This document shows, in pieces, positions 35,644 through 47,599 of a stretch of 64,000 nt of DNA. Source of the DNA: Siphonodentalium dalli (taxonomy: Eukaryota > Mollusca > Scaphopoda > Gadilida > Siphonodentaliidae); contig CP136061.1 in NCBI GenBank assembly GCA_032622095.1, forward strand, positions 137,659,898 through 137,723,897. Direction: 5' to 3'. The stretch's first letter is position 1; the number at the start of each line of letters is the position of its first letter. The translations under genes and the position numbers were made by a program. The notes beneath the pieces were generated by a model. It had not been told where the DNA came from. It did not search any database and saw only the letters and a list, made by a program, of their open reading frames with translations.

Positions 35644-36417
35644 TATGGGCGGCCATTCGGTCGGAAATTACATGAAATGAAAGTTAATGGTGGTTTGTGA
35701 AAACAATTACAATCTATTTCAAACCAATAGTCTCCATTTTCAAACCAATAGTCGTTCTTTGATTCAATAAGAGACAATGATTCCGTTTTAATAGATATAG
35801 ATTCAAACCAATAGTCTCCATTTTCAAACCAATGGTCGTTCTTTGATTCTATAAGAGACAATTCCGTTTTAATAGATATTGATTCAAACCAATAGTCTCC
35901 ATTTTCAAACCGATAGTCGTTTTTGATTCAATAAGAGACAATTCCGTTTTAATAGATATAGATCTAATCAAACCAATAGTCTCTATTTTCAAACCAATAG
36001 TCGTTCTTGGATTCAATAAGAGACAATTCCGTTTTAATAGATATAGATTCATAATCGATGTTGCCCGATGCACAATTAATGTACTATTTTAATTTAATAG
36101 TATTCAATGTTCAACTAATATCTAATAACAAACAATTAGTATACAGATTCGCGCATATTCAATAAACGAAGATTCCGTTTCAATAGCCATATTTTCTTAA
36201 TCAATAGACATATTTCAAACCAACAGACGATTTCTCACGAGCAATGATTATCGTTATCAAACTATTATACCTTATTGTCATTCTTATATTTATTAGATAT
36301 AAATTATCACCAATGCACAAATAATGAGGTTATATTATGTTCAATTCAATATGTTTTGTATTCGAATCAATATCTAATAGCGAAATAAACTATTTCCGGT
36401 CAAACTAATAATAGTCC
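35644..36417. repeat. Left terminal inverted repeat of the 6,900-bp element
   Basis: Aligns with the reverse complement of 41,785-42,543, for example AATAGCCATATTTTCTTAAT and CTATTTCCGGTCAAAC. It is longer than the right copy near its tip because of tandem units. Confidence 0.8.
35720..36055. repeat. Four tandem units of 81-84 bp in the left inverted repeat
   Basis: CAATAGTCTC recurs at 35,725, 35,809, 35,890 and 35,974. Each unit also has CAAACCAATAGTCGTT and AAGAGACAATTCCGTTTTAA with small changes. The right end has one unit. Confidence 0.85.
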
Positions 36418-36732
36418 ATGTCAAAATCAATGATTAAAACACGAATAAACGCTTGAGGTCTCTGGTGGCTATGTTTGAAGAAACTTTATTCATGTGGCGT
36501 CAGAAATATATAAATAAACATGGGAATTCCCTATGTCATGTTGGTGTGACGATTTGCAGTAGTTCACTCGGTGCAAATCAAACTAGAATGCACTTAGAGA
36601 GATGCCAACGTGCGCAAAAATGTAATAAAAAATAATTAAAAAAATAATTTCACTGTATTTTACTTAATTTATTTAATTTAATTTAATTTAATGTTAGCGA
36701 AAAAAGACAATTACAATCTTCAATAATTTTAA

Positions 36733-36904
36733 GGGGATAACAGTGTGGTGTTTTGTGATTTCGGAAAGGTACATGGCGAATATACTGTGGCAAAATTAGT
36801 TAATGGGCGACGGCGGAGCCGGAGCCCATTAACGGGTATTTGCCACAGTATATTCGCCATGCAAGTACCTTTCCGAAATCACAAAACACCACACTGTTAT
36901 CCCC
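36733..36904. mobile_element. 172-bp foldback (hairpin) element
   Basis: The left arm starts GGGGATAACAGTGTGGTGTT and the right arm ends with its complement; the arms are about 65 bp with few mismatches. The loop holds a second palindrome (TTAATGGGC / GCCCATTAA). A diverged single arm (GTTGTGGTGTTTTGTATTTT) lies at about 37,331. Confidence 0.85.
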
Positions 36905-37879
36905 ATTCTAATGCTCTTCGAACTTAAAAATGTTATTTAGACAAACAAATGGCTCGTAATTATCAACGAAATGTGCGGCCATAGAAAACACTCAGCCAAT
37001 TCACGACTTTTTATTTTAAATTTAATGCGCTAGATAAAATATAGTCCCCCAATTACCATCGCTATTATCGTTAAAAATACTGATAAACATGAAAAATTGC
37101 CACCTCAAATAGAAATAAATATGCACAACAATTAGTTTCTGCGTGTACCTGATGTCTTTTTCAGATGTTTACCACTTACAAATTGCGGTTTTGATTTTAC
37201 CGCGATCTTGAAGTTGAATTGAAACAATGGGAAATTGTTTACTCAATGCGATGTATTTCACGCCGAGTCTGTCGCGGTTTCATGTCAAGAAATTTGGTCA
37301 AATGATATGGAGACACTGACATTGGTGGGGTATAACGTTGTGGTGTTTTGTATTTTCTGAAAGTACATGTAAACAGGGCGAATGTACTGACTGTCAATTT
37401 TCGACAAAAGCAACATCGCTGGTTTGTTTATATAGCAACGAGCTAGTAACGGAAGTCAGTGCCAAGGGCGTCAACTCTATAATCTACCCCGTAACGTCGC
37501 CGGCATGTACTGCGTAAGGGTGACGTCATGGAGTGAAATCGGTAGGGTGACACCAACGAATCTGACTGATCGCCATACTGTTGCGCGAGCGCACGTAACG
37601 ACGATAAATATTCACTATAATAGAGTGGAGTAGATTAAGTCAAATTTTCAAGGCAATTCAGGGGCAATTGTTCAAATTGTGACTAAAGCATGAAACTTTG
37701 GACATATGTACATATTCACATACTTATTGATATTAGATATGGAGCCACGCTGAAATTTCACTTTAACCCGTCTCTTACGGGGTTTTCCAAAGAGCGTTTC
37801 GTGATTATATAATTTTATAAATATATAAATTAGGCGTATTCAGTACATATGGCTCTGAGAGATATAATGTTTAGGGTAA

Positions 37880-38110
37880 AATTGGAACTCCCAGTCCAAG
37901 ATGGTCGTCAAAATGGCAGCTGAAAAAGGAGATTTGACGTTTTTTCGCTAATATCTTCTAGAAGGTTCTGGTTTATGGAACTGGTTCGGAAATGTGTCTT
38001 AATTTTGCATTGTTAATGTTAAGTGATCATTGGAGCAATAAAATATGTCATTCGTGTGATCCCAGTCCCTCCCGATCACTCAATAATTTGATTATACAGA
38101 ACCCGGTATG
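37880..38110 (+). repeat. Dispersed repeat G (AAAATGGCAGC family)
   Basis: Aligns with 54,930-55,170. Both have AAAATGGCAGC, then ATCTTCTAGA, TATGGAAC, GATCATTG and AGCAAT at similar spacing. It lies inside the 6,900-bp element. Confidence 0.55.
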
Positions 38111-38214
38111 AAATTTCACCAAAAATCACCGTTACATGTATGAATCTAGTCATATAGTTAACAAAAATGTCACAGGACTGTGCAAATTATATGAGTCATA
38201 CAATTACTTATAAA

Positions 38215-38870
38215 TTATTGCGCTTAAGTGCAAATCATTTACGCTTAAGCACAAATATATCATATTTGCGCTTAAGCACAAATAGATAATTAATTTGGTA
38301 CATTGATCCCCCTGAATTAATCACTCAAGTCTATATAGGCCCGCCATATGAGGGAAGCAATCCCCAATAACCCCTAGATACCTTTTATGACCATGGAAAT
38401 GGTATAGATCTGTGCAGGATATGTCTCTTTTATAAAATATACTAGATCGCTGGGATGGAGACAGGGATGCTGATATGAAAATATGGGTTTTTTCCCTATT
38501 TCAATTCAATAAGTACACCATATGAGGGAAGCAAGCCCCCAGTAACCCCTAATTCCCATTGTATGGCCATGGAAATAATATATATTTGTGCAGGAGATGT
38601 CCCTTTAATAAAAAATACTAGAGCTGTGGGAGTGACGCACCAAATCTTGTGACACCAGGGAGAGAGATGCTTTCGACTTTTCAACTTTCGAGTCTGTATG
38701 GGGCTACTACTATGGGCCCATAATAATATACTATGATATAGACTCCATCATTCAGAATCAGAGGGAAGTAAGAGATTGTTAGGTATTTGCGATTAAGCGC
38801 GAATCATTTACGCTTAAGCGCAAATAAATTGATAGACACATGTTTGCGCTTAAGCGCAAACAAATAATAA
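38215..38870. repeat. CGCTTAAGCG palindrome clusters flanking a duplicated segment
   Basis: Three palindromes like TTTGCGCTTAAGCACAAA lie at 38,218-38,286 and three more at 38,788-38,866. The two clusters are direct copies (AATCATTTACGCTTAAGC in both). Between them are two tandem units starting CCATATGAGGGAAGCAA (about 38,344 and 38,518). The style, arrays of palindromes centred on CTTAAG, matches the element at 20,487. Confidence 0.65.
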
Positions 38871-39339
38871 ATGTGAAAAGGGCCTCCCATAGTAAGAGGG
38901 GACCTCTAAATTTCTTGAACATTGAAATTCCGTTTGTTTGAGAATTTGTTAATAACAGTTAATTAGGTTGACTCCCCTCTTCACAGATGCACGTGGAAGA
39001 CCGATCGGCGATTCACCCAGGTCCATTGGATGGCTCAAACGACTTTTCCTACTATGGCCAGTTTGTACCCCTAATTTGAACGACACGTTTAATTGTTACG
39101 TACCATGTTTTTGTTCTTTTCACACCATATACTGGGTATGTTCAGTCGGTTCCCACAAATAATGATTGGTCATTTGTATGTGAACAATTATTTTAATTTT
39201 GTTAACTTAATGAAAGCGAACATGTTATGATTTAACGTTCGTGATGGTGACAACCCAACATTTACATGTTAACATATTTCTTTCTTTTTTTTTGCGAAAA
39301 AAAATGAACAAAGTGAAATTGTGCGACAAAGTTAAAGAT

Positions 39340-39580
39340 GCATAATCCGAATTAACGCTTCAATATTACTATTTCCTTGGCTTCGGGGGTAAAACATATT
39401 TTATTTGAGTCGAGGAACCCACCCATCAAATCTGATAGTGATCGGATATCGATTTTTGAAATCTATTATTTTTCACAATCGATAATTTAAGTGGCCAGGT
39501 AAAAAGTCGACGAGAAGATGGTCTCGGACCAAATTACTGATGCAGATGGATAACTCTAAAAAGCAAGTGGCTTTTTTGTG
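39340..39580 (+). repeat. Partial, diverged copy of TTAA MITE family F2
   Basis: Shares TTGGCTTCGGGGGTAAAA, GAGTCGAGGAACCCA, ATCGATTTTTGAAATCTATT and GATGGATAACTCTA, in order, with 62,390-62,876. The ends are not preserved. Confidence 0.55.
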
Positions 39581-40308
39581 TCAGATATTTGACAAACCAG
39601 AAAATTTCATTGAATAAAATGTTGATAAATAACAGGTTTTAGGCAATTGAATACTATATTTGACTGGTTTTAATATTATTTAAAAAAAATAATACCGGTA
39701 TACTCAATGGTACAAACTGTCGAAATGATACAGGAACTGGTATGAAATGTCCAGAACCCTGGTACGAAACATCTCTATGTCAAACTCCCATGGTATGAAG
39801 TGCCAGCAACCTATTGGCTATTCATTCCATTGCACATTATAATTTATTTCCAATAAAATCAGGGGCATGAATAGAGTCTCCCATTGTGGAGGGGGTCCAC
39901 CTTGATACATGTATGTTCCGACAGCACTCACTTGGAAGGAAGTTTCCTACAGATGGCTACATGGTACATGTTCCGGTATATCGGTCCAAATTTGTTCGAA
40001 AATTATTAATTAGATATGACATTTTTGCACGGTATGCTTATTTGGAGTTAGGTGAATATTACTTCAATTTGCCTTAAATCGAGTAATATCACTCAGTTTA
40101 CGTCATCACTAATTAAAGTAATATGATTTTATGACATCACGATCCGAGTAATATGGCTTTATGACATAATTCTATTTCACTGTTGAATTATGCGTAGATA
40201 CCGATATTTTTTTTATGTCACTCATTTGAAAGAGTTGTCAATATTACACTGTTACTAAGAGGCGAACTACATGTACCATAATTAATAGATAGGGTACTAC
40301 TTGGTTGA

Positions 40309-40418
40309 TTTGATATTATAGGCCTGATTTCAGCCATCGGTAACCTCATATCAGCCTTCGACGTCAGGCTGATAGTGATATGAGGTTACCTCAGGATGAT
40401 ATAGGGCCTAATATCAAA
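40309..40418. mobile_element. 110-bp imperfect foldback
   Basis: TTTGATATTATAGGCC and TAACCTCATATCAGCCT on the left pair with AGGCTGATAGTGATATGAGG and GGCCTAATATCAAA on the right, around a short TCGACGTC loop. It lies inside the 6,900-bp element. Confidence 0.7.
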
Positions 40419-41784
40419 CCAAAGAAGAAATATCCTATATAAATACCTGTACATGTATTATATAACAAACAGGGTGACTCGTCATTGCCCAGGTTAATGA
40501 GGTGTGGAAGTTTTTGCCCCTTCCACTTTTTGTTCCTGACCCCAACATTTTTGGCAGTTTTGTACCTTATGTTTGGTAGTTTAGTACCATGTAGGAAATC
40601 AGTTTGTACCATGTTACTACATGCATGTCACACCACAGGGAAACAAATACATGATTTTCTACAGTACGTCTGAGTACGAAATAAAAAAAAGTAACCAAAC
40701 AATCCGGTATGTAACAACCAAAAAATATGGTATGGAACGACAGTAGTTATGGTATCGGATAGTGAAATAATGAAGAAGTCACTATAGTTGTATATCATTT
40801 ATATGGTCACAATATATATAATGCAATCTGTAAGTTGCATGACCTCTGTTCTGGTTGGCTTATGATTGAGTTATGATATGTTGGCTTATGATTGAGTTAT
40901 GAAGTGCTCTTCATGCAACTGTCAGGTGTACTCGATCAATACTCCATAATCCTATCCCACGACACGTCTAGTGTTACCGATAGCTAGAATCAGCATAATT
41001 ATTATCTGACTGTTCAAGACGGTTTTTAAAGTAAGAAGAAGTTGTCGTAATATACAGTGCTAGTACGCAGTAGATCGAAAGATTATGTTACGGTGTTGTT
41101 AGTACTTGTTACACACCTCCTAAATTATCCACCGGATTTTGACAGACACTCCCTGCCGCACTGAGAACAGTGACAATCACAGTAACACTGACAGTGAATG
41201 AGTTATAGATACTGACAGTGATACATCAACATCATACAGTCCTCAAATTCGGTTGCTTAATTTTCCTTAGGTCTTCTTAGAATTTTTTTTTTTCAGAATT
41301 AGATATAGATTCTTGATTTGTAGAATAAGTTGAATAACAGTCAGTTATTATGACAATCATCGTCAACAATGAATGACATCGAAAATTTGATAGTTGTCTG
41401 GTTGTATAATTTGATCGATTCAATGATTGTTGGCACTGATTTTCTGTCTAGCTGTCCTCGTGACTATCTTCAGATCTTCGTCGGCATTCTGCTTCATGTA
41501 ATATGGGCCAATATTTAAAAACAAGCTCCCAAATGCATCCTCGGTATCTGTTACATGTGCAGGATATAGTCCACAGTCCGTATATCATCGCAGTTTTCAT
41601 ATTCAGGGTCACTTTCTGACGCGAAAATGTGCGAGAACATGCATTTTTTTTTGCTTGCGGGGATATCCCATGTTGACGTCGCGGATTTTGCGGTTAGGTG
41701 ACTCCAGTAAAATTGGTGGCCAGCGCCCCTAGCGTTAGTTCAAGAATTGATCATTGATTTGTAAACGGAAGTTATGAATTCTGC

Positions 41785-42543
41785 ATATTTGGTCATTGGT
41801 TTGACCGGAAATAGTTGATTCCGCTATTACACACTAAATACACGAGGGTCAATATTTGAAGAGCAAGAATTCCGGAGGTTGAATTGGTCTCTCACGAGGA
41901 ACAAATTATCTATCCTGGGGTATAGATATCGATTCAAATACGAAACCTATTGCATTCAAATAGAACGTCATTAATTTTGCATTGTGATAATTTATTTCTG
42001 TTAAATATTAGAATGACTATAAGGTCTATCAGTTTGATAACGATCATCATTGATCGTGGGAAATAGTCTATTGAAATATGTCTATTGATTATTAGTTTTA
42101 CAATAAGGTCTATTAATTTTACAATAAGTTATTAGTTTCACAATAAGGTTTATTAATTTTACAATAAGGTCGATTAGTTTATAACGATAATCACTGATCG
42201 TGGGAAATCGTCTATTGGTTTGAAATATGTCTATTGATTAAGAAAATATGGCTATTGAAACGGAATATACGCTTATTGAATATGAGCGAAGATGTATTAA
42301 TTGTCTGTTATTAGATATTAGTTGAACAATGAATGCTATTAAATTAAAATAGAACATTAATTTTGCATCGGTCAACGTTGATTATGAATATATACCTATT
42401 AACACGGAATTGTCTCTTATTGAATCAAAGAACGACTATTGGTTTGAATATGGAGACTATTGGTTTGAAATAGATTGTAATTGTTTTCACAAACCACCAT
42501 TAACTTTTATTTCATGTAATTTCCGACCGAATGGCCGCCCATA
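41785..42543. repeat. Right terminal inverted repeat of the 6,900-bp element
   Basis: Reverse-complement partner of 35,644-36,417. It has a single unit of the tandem block found four times on the left, plus extra ACAATAAGGTCTATTA-type repeats at 42,090-42,180. Confidence 0.8.
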
Positions 42544-42875
42544 CATATCGGCAACCTTATCACGGGAACGAAAGAAGATGCTATGCATGCGATGCACTTT
42601 TTTACTCAGCGGCTTGAAAGAAGACGAACAAGCGTATTCTGATTTCTTCAGAATCCGTTTCAAGAATAAAACCAAACCCTATCAGATTTAGTGCCAATGA
42701 TCTGTTCAAAAAAGAAAAAAAGGTAAAAAGGTTCGACAGCTATATATCAAAGGAAACACAAGGAGTGCTACGGAATATCGATGTTGTCATGTCCCGTGGC
42801 TACAGTATTGCCGAGCTTTTAAAATATGAACTTACATGTACATCAACGTCTTTCTTCTTGACACTTAAAATTTTG
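42544..42875 (+). pseudogene. Same repetitive gene, back half after the insertion
   Basis: Starts with the second CATATC and continues HIGNLITGTKEDAMHAMHFF then TQRLERRRTSV, in the same frame as the front half once the element and one CATATC are removed. TGA follows at about 42,639. After a frameshift the frame gives RFDSYISKETQGVLRNIDVV and SRGYSIAELLKYELT, matching the C-terminal part of the same family. There are no further coding motifs after about 42,875. Confidence 0.65.
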
Positions 42876-44600
42876 TAAATGTTCTCCCCCTCACTAATCA
42901 TTGGCCAGTCAAAACCTTCTACAATTACAAATTACAAATGAAACAAACAGACAAACAAAAACAAATCGCGGTCTGAAACTGTTTTCATGCTAGAATCTCA
43001 AAATGTACAACGAAACAGGGTACGTTTATCTCCACTGTAATTCAATCTTGCAAGGAATTTGCAAAAAAACTGAATAAAAAGTATCATTTAGTCATTTTCA
43101 TGACACGAATCAAGACTTTCATTTTGCCGTTGTCACCGTGCACAAATCGTTGGGTTTGTTCATTGCGTTACTCGGAACACTGCTCCGTAACAATCTACTG
43201 TGGGCGGGTTGGCTCGTTTCGCTACTCCGCTCTGTGCTGATGAAAGTTTACAGTGCTACATTCAGATATTCCGAATGAAAGTTTACCTTGCTACATTCAG
43301 ATATTCCGACAGATTTCACATTTATTGGCGCCAAAATACGCCAAAAATATCCCCGAGGCGACAGAGTTTTATGAAAAACAAGATGGTGGGTAGGTACCTA
43401 ATATTGATTTCATATGGGGTCACTGACATAATATGGGTTCATAAACCGTCACTGTTTATCGACGCTGATTGGCTAATCGCAAGAGCTGACATAATAACAT
43501 GGATAGTATAGCTTCTTCCAGTTGTGTTGGAAATACCATCGATTCCAGATGATGATTTCCGTTTCCTTGTGGTTGTGGAAAATGTGAATGTGTGCCCATG
43601 TCGCATTGCAGACATTACATGCAGAGAATTTTGCCGATGAGGGGCTGAAACTCCCTGTTTGACCATTAATATATATATCTGACGTTGAATTGATACAAAG
43701 ACAGTGCTGCACTCATGTTTTCTAAATGACGATTTTGAATTATAGTTGGTTTATTTAACTAGTATTTAAATCCGTGCAGTATTATATTTCGCTCATTTTT
43801 TGAATTTGCGCGCTTAGAATTCGCGCCTCTTGCTTGGCGTTGGCCCACAAATAGGCTATAAAATGAAATTAACCTAAAATTTTACTATTTTATGAATTAT
43901 TGTTTTTAATCCTAAAATTCATACAACATTCTGATTTTGCGTTTCCAAACGAAGAAATTCTGTATATAACGACAAATCCGGACGGAACCAACCATACATT
44001 CGCAAATATTCAAATTTTGAAAATGACAAAAGGTTTCAAGCTGTTGTGTTAGAATATATATAGCGATCTTTGGTTAATCCTCTATGCATTGTCCCTAAGA
44101 TGGCACAAATGAGGTTAAAAAGATAATATCAAACAAAATAAATGTTTTCTGGAGTTTTATATTTGCAATTTGGTACACAGAATGCTGATAAAATAAAATG
44201 TTCCTAAAATTTTATCATTTCGTGAAATTTTCTCTAAAAATCGTACAATTCGCAAAAAAAACCAACATATTTTGGGGATCAAATTAGAAAAAGAAACATT
44301 TATATGCGGTAGTATCTGCAGGAATGTTTAATGTGTATGTATTTGACTGAATATGTGATATGAACACATGCAATCGCGTTGTGAAAGCAGCACGTCGGTT
44401 GGTCAACATTACGTCACATGACGTCCCGCGCTGACCTCAACTTGCATCCATTAACAACTTGCATCCATTAACAACTTGCATCCGTACTCTATGGAACGCA
44501 AGCAAATCAACATTCATTTCTAAATGTTATCTGTTATTAACTCAATCGGAAATATATGTTTTTAGTTGACATTTAAGTTTGGAATAATATTTATAAAATA
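42876..44600. other. Non-coding stretch with two short direct repeats
   Basis: A 35-bp unit containing GCTACATTCAGATATTCCGA occurs twice at about 43,240-43,310. ACTTGCATCCATTAACA is repeated at 44,440-44,480. The longest frame (103 codons, 43,200) shows no motif. Confidence 0.5.
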
Positions 44601-44700
44601 TACGTTTCAGCTGAATGTTTGATTTGCGTAATGTATATAATATTCGCAAACATCGATATGGGACATGTCTCAGTGGATTTCTAGTTGCGAACTGCAGAGA

Positions 44701-44895
44701 TTATGGCCACAGCAAAAATGTCTGCTCGTCGTTCGTCTCTATATCCGTGTCCTCGCTAAATTCTGCAGGCACCGATGTGATATCGCGTCGCAGACTTGAT
44801 TGCGCTGATATCATGTACCCGGAAACCAGGCAGTCGCCACCGAGTGTGGGAAGACGTTCAACGTACGTTACTGTAATCAATGAACAGTACATCAT
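44701..44895 (-). CDS. Possible terminal exon, unknown protein
   Basis: The minus-strand frame includes RRDITSVPAEFSEDTDIETN then DEQTFLLWP and a stop. The acidic, serine/threonine-rich composition resembles a cytoplasmic tail. A pyrimidine-poor ATTGATTACAG that could act as an acceptor lies at about 44,872. No neighbouring exon was found, so this is weak. Confidence 0.15.
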   Translation of the reverse strand: MMYCSLITVTYVERLPTLGGDCLVSGYMISAQSSLRRDITSVPAEFSEDTDIETNDEQTFLLWP

Positions 44896-45111
44896 TATTC
44901 CATTATTCCGATGTATATATACTATCGTTCATCTCATTACACGCATGCAATAATTCGCGATCGAACTATGCTGTAGTGGGCTTAATATAGAGATATGATC
45001 CAATGCTCATCTAATACAAATGAATTTATATGCAAACTTTGTCAACGCGTTGGTCATAAAACTGAATAGTGTTTTTTCTTTTGGTATTGTATTAAAGTGA
45101 TGGTTCTGTTT

Positions 45112-45400
45112 GTAATATACGTTATCATGGTATGTGTGTGATGGCAGCGTGTGTAATATACGTTACCATGTTATGTGTGCGGTGGCAGCGTTTGTAATAT
45201 ACGTTATCATGGTATGTGTGCGGTGGCAGCGTTTGTAATATACGTTATCATGGTATGTTTGTGGTGGCAGCGTTTGTAATATACGTTATCATGGTTTGTG
45301 TGTGGTGGCAGCGTTTGTAATATACGTTATCATGGTATGTGTGTGGTGGCAGCGTTTGTAATACACGTTATCATGGTATGTGTGCGGTGACAGCTTGATT
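45112..45400. repeat. 41-bp minisatellite, seven units
   Basis: GTTATCATGGTATGTGTG-type units begin at 45,121, 45,162, 45,203, 45,244, 45,285, 45,326 and 45,367, exactly 41 bp apart. Each has GTTTGTAATATAC and GGTGGCAGCG with single-base changes. Confidence 0.95.
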
Positions 45401-46475
45401 TTGGAAGAAGAATCCGCGAAGAAATAGATTTCTCATTGTCAAAGAATGAATCTTCGAATATAACGTGGAAGAAAACATTTGGCACAAACCATACATATGA
45501 TCAAATGAAAGGAAACGAATTATGAAGCAATATAATGGCCTACCTAATCATTAAACAATGTATGCACTTTTTACTTTTGAAAGCGTTTTCATCCTATTAA
45601 TATGGAACGCTGTATGCTTGTGACTTCATTATGTTTCTTTTTCTGGCTGGTGTTATCTTACAACATTCATAAATGGTAGATTTGATACCGCTAAATCGCA
45701 GGTTCAATACCGATGTAAAACATCCCCGACCGATGTGTGTCCACTGATAAAGAGCAATGATGCAAATATTACACATTTAGTCTCAGCAGATCTCTCGCTC
45801 TTATACACGAACAATATTGGACGATAACTTTGACATCGAATTTTCTCGATTTTCATTCCTGAAATGCACCGTTTTGCTGAAAATGGATCCACAAATTTCA
45901 ATGTACATGTACATGAGCGGTTGCTATGCGTATATTCAATTAAATTCACACTCCTCGTTTTGTTATCTGTTTTGAATAAGGTTTATATTATTTTTCAAAT
46001 TTAAAGGTGTTGCTATGGGGAGGCTGACCGAAAAAGAAACATAAATTGGTTATGTTACTTTGTCAATTTGATTTTCCACGCTGGATAGAGGTTATTCCCC
46101 AATGTGTCGAAACCGCCCGGGTGTTGAAATAGAAGAATCAGCTTGAAGGGGTATTGGAAATAGAATACGTGCGTCGCTTACGAACCGTAAAACAACATGC
46201 GGGTACCAGAATGAGTTTCGCGTTGTCAGTGCGAACTCGGTGGAACAATCAGTGTACATGTGAAACAACTGGTGGGAAATAGCTCGTTGACAGAGGTGGA
46301 ACAATGTGAATGGGCAACCTGATCTCATCAAAATTAACACAACGGGCTTATATGAAAGAGGGACATGTGTTCATATTGGTATCATTTAACCTCAATATAC
46401 GCTCTATATGGACATAAAATGCAGTTTTAAAAACATTACAACTGTGGTACTATTTCCATAGGAAATTAGCCCAAA
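45401..46475. other. Non-coding, nothing recognised
   Basis: Frames of up to 82 codons only, with no repeats or motifs I could support. Confidence 0.45.
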
Positions 46476-46973
46476 TTGGCATTATTTAATCTACATTTTT
46501 TCATCGCTCACGCTGGGCTTATTTCGGAATCGCTTCTTGTCGTTTTATGGCAGCCAGCTAAAACATTTGTGAAATATCTACGTTCTTGTATATTCCATAC
46601 AAACAAGACCTTCCAGTCGAACCGATCGGCTTTGCTATATACCGGAGACATGGCATTGCGAAAACTAAATGAAGTTTTTCTTCACTGTATGGTTTTGTCC
46701 CTTATACAAATCAGCAGGACCCACGACATCACATTGCAAGAGGACCAGTTAGCCAGGCTTGTCTCAATGAAACACCAGTGTTTAGACTGGAAAGACGAAA
46801 AACAAGGTCAAGTATGTATACGGCCAGAAACCGACATCTTTTGTAATTACTTTTGTGTCCCAGGACAATACCAGCATCGCCATCCGCAGCTGCCTGGTAT
46901 TACCCGCCGCAACCATGTCCCCAAACCGGGAGTGCCTTCTGTAGAAAAAAACGGGTCAGAAATAACCAAGTAA
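46476..46973 (+). CDS. Hypothetical ORF, 165 codons
   Basis: The longest uninterrupted frame in the right half. The second half has a protein-like composition, with LARLVSMKHQCLDWKDEKQG, then CVPGQYQHRHPQLPGITRRN and a basic Pro-rich end. No domain, signal peptide or clear membrane segment is evident; the N-terminal 25 residues are hydrophobic. The start used is the first start codon in frame, not a supported ATG context. There are no neighbouring exons. It could be a real exon, a TE remnant or chance. Confidence 0.2.
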   Translation: MALFNLHFFIAHAGLISESLLVVLWQPAKTFVKYLRSCIFHTNKTFQSNRSALLYTGDMALRKLNEVFLHCMVLSLIQISRTHDITLQEDQLARLVSMKHQCLDWKDEKQGQVCIRPETDIFCNYFCVPGQYQHRHPQLPGITRRNHVPKPGVPSVEKNGSEITK

Positions 46974-47234
46974 ATTAGTAACACAAAAAGATAACTGAAT
47001 TTCCATTATATGAAGTATATATCTTTGATCTGGGGATGCATCTTACTCACACATTCCGTCACAGTCTTCGTTCGTTCAACATCATGTGCCGAACATTTTG
47101 TCCTTAGGGCCCTTGTCATCCTACGTAAGCGCTAATATGCATAGACTATTATCGCCAACTCGAGTAAGAAGAGATAAAATATATTGTTCAACAATTTATG
47201 ACTTCAGCTCATGGTATACCGAATTGCCACAGGG

Positions 47235-47248
47235 CCCCCCCCCCCCCC
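47235..47248. repeat. C homopolymer
   Basis: About 14 C in a row, followed by GCCGCCGCG. Confidence 0.9.
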
Positions 47249-47359
47249 GCCGCCGCGTTCGGTAAGTTACATGGCGCACAAAAAAACATTTCCCTTGAAC
47301 ATTTTCCAATGAGAAAGCATGTAATAATAAACATTTCTTTTGAGATTTATTCTGACTGT

Positions 47360-47403
47360 GCGCGCGCATACGCACGCACGCACGCACACACACACACCCT
47401 CAC

Positions 47404-47460
<57 letters not shown>

Positions 47461-47560
47461 TACACACACACACACACACACATACACACACACACACCAT
47501 CACACACCATCACACACCCTCCCTCACCAACTCACACACACGCCCTCACACACACGGGGG
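47360..47560. repeat. Compound microsatellite (CG/CA)n-(CT)n-(CA)n
   Basis: CGCACGCACG units pass into CACACA, then a long CTCTCT tract, then CACACACATACACACA and imperfect CACACCATCA units. Confidence 0.95.
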
Positions 47561-47599
47561 AAATGGTTTGGCGGGGGAAATGGGTTCTGTCGTCCGTAA

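Larger units (their letters stand above)
35644..42543. mobile_element. 6,900-bp element with about 0.77-kb inverted ends and 6-bp TSD (CATATC)
   Basis: The ends are TATGGGCGGCCATTCGGTCG at 35,644 and its exact complement ending at 42,543. CATATC lies at 35,638-35,643 and again at 42,544-42,549. The first 140 bp of the two ends differ at only a few positions. Homology continues to about 36,417 on the left and from about 41,785 on the right. The interior (36.4-41.8 kb) has no frame over about 80 codons and no transposase or polymerase motif, and it hosts further small elements. Superfamilies known to make 6-bp duplications include Maverick/Polinton, Dada and IS3EU; the sequence alone does not decide between them. 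Confidence 0.85.

Noticed and set aside
35641-35700. C-terminus YGRPFGRKLHEMKVNGGL as the true end of the repetitive gene
   Set aside because: It is encoded by the tip of the inserted element and occurs again at the element's other end, so it is read-through into the TIR.
35720-36055. Evenly spaced tandem repeats as a possible CRISPR array
   Set aside because: Units are contiguous 81-84-bp copies without unique spacers, in an animal-type TE.
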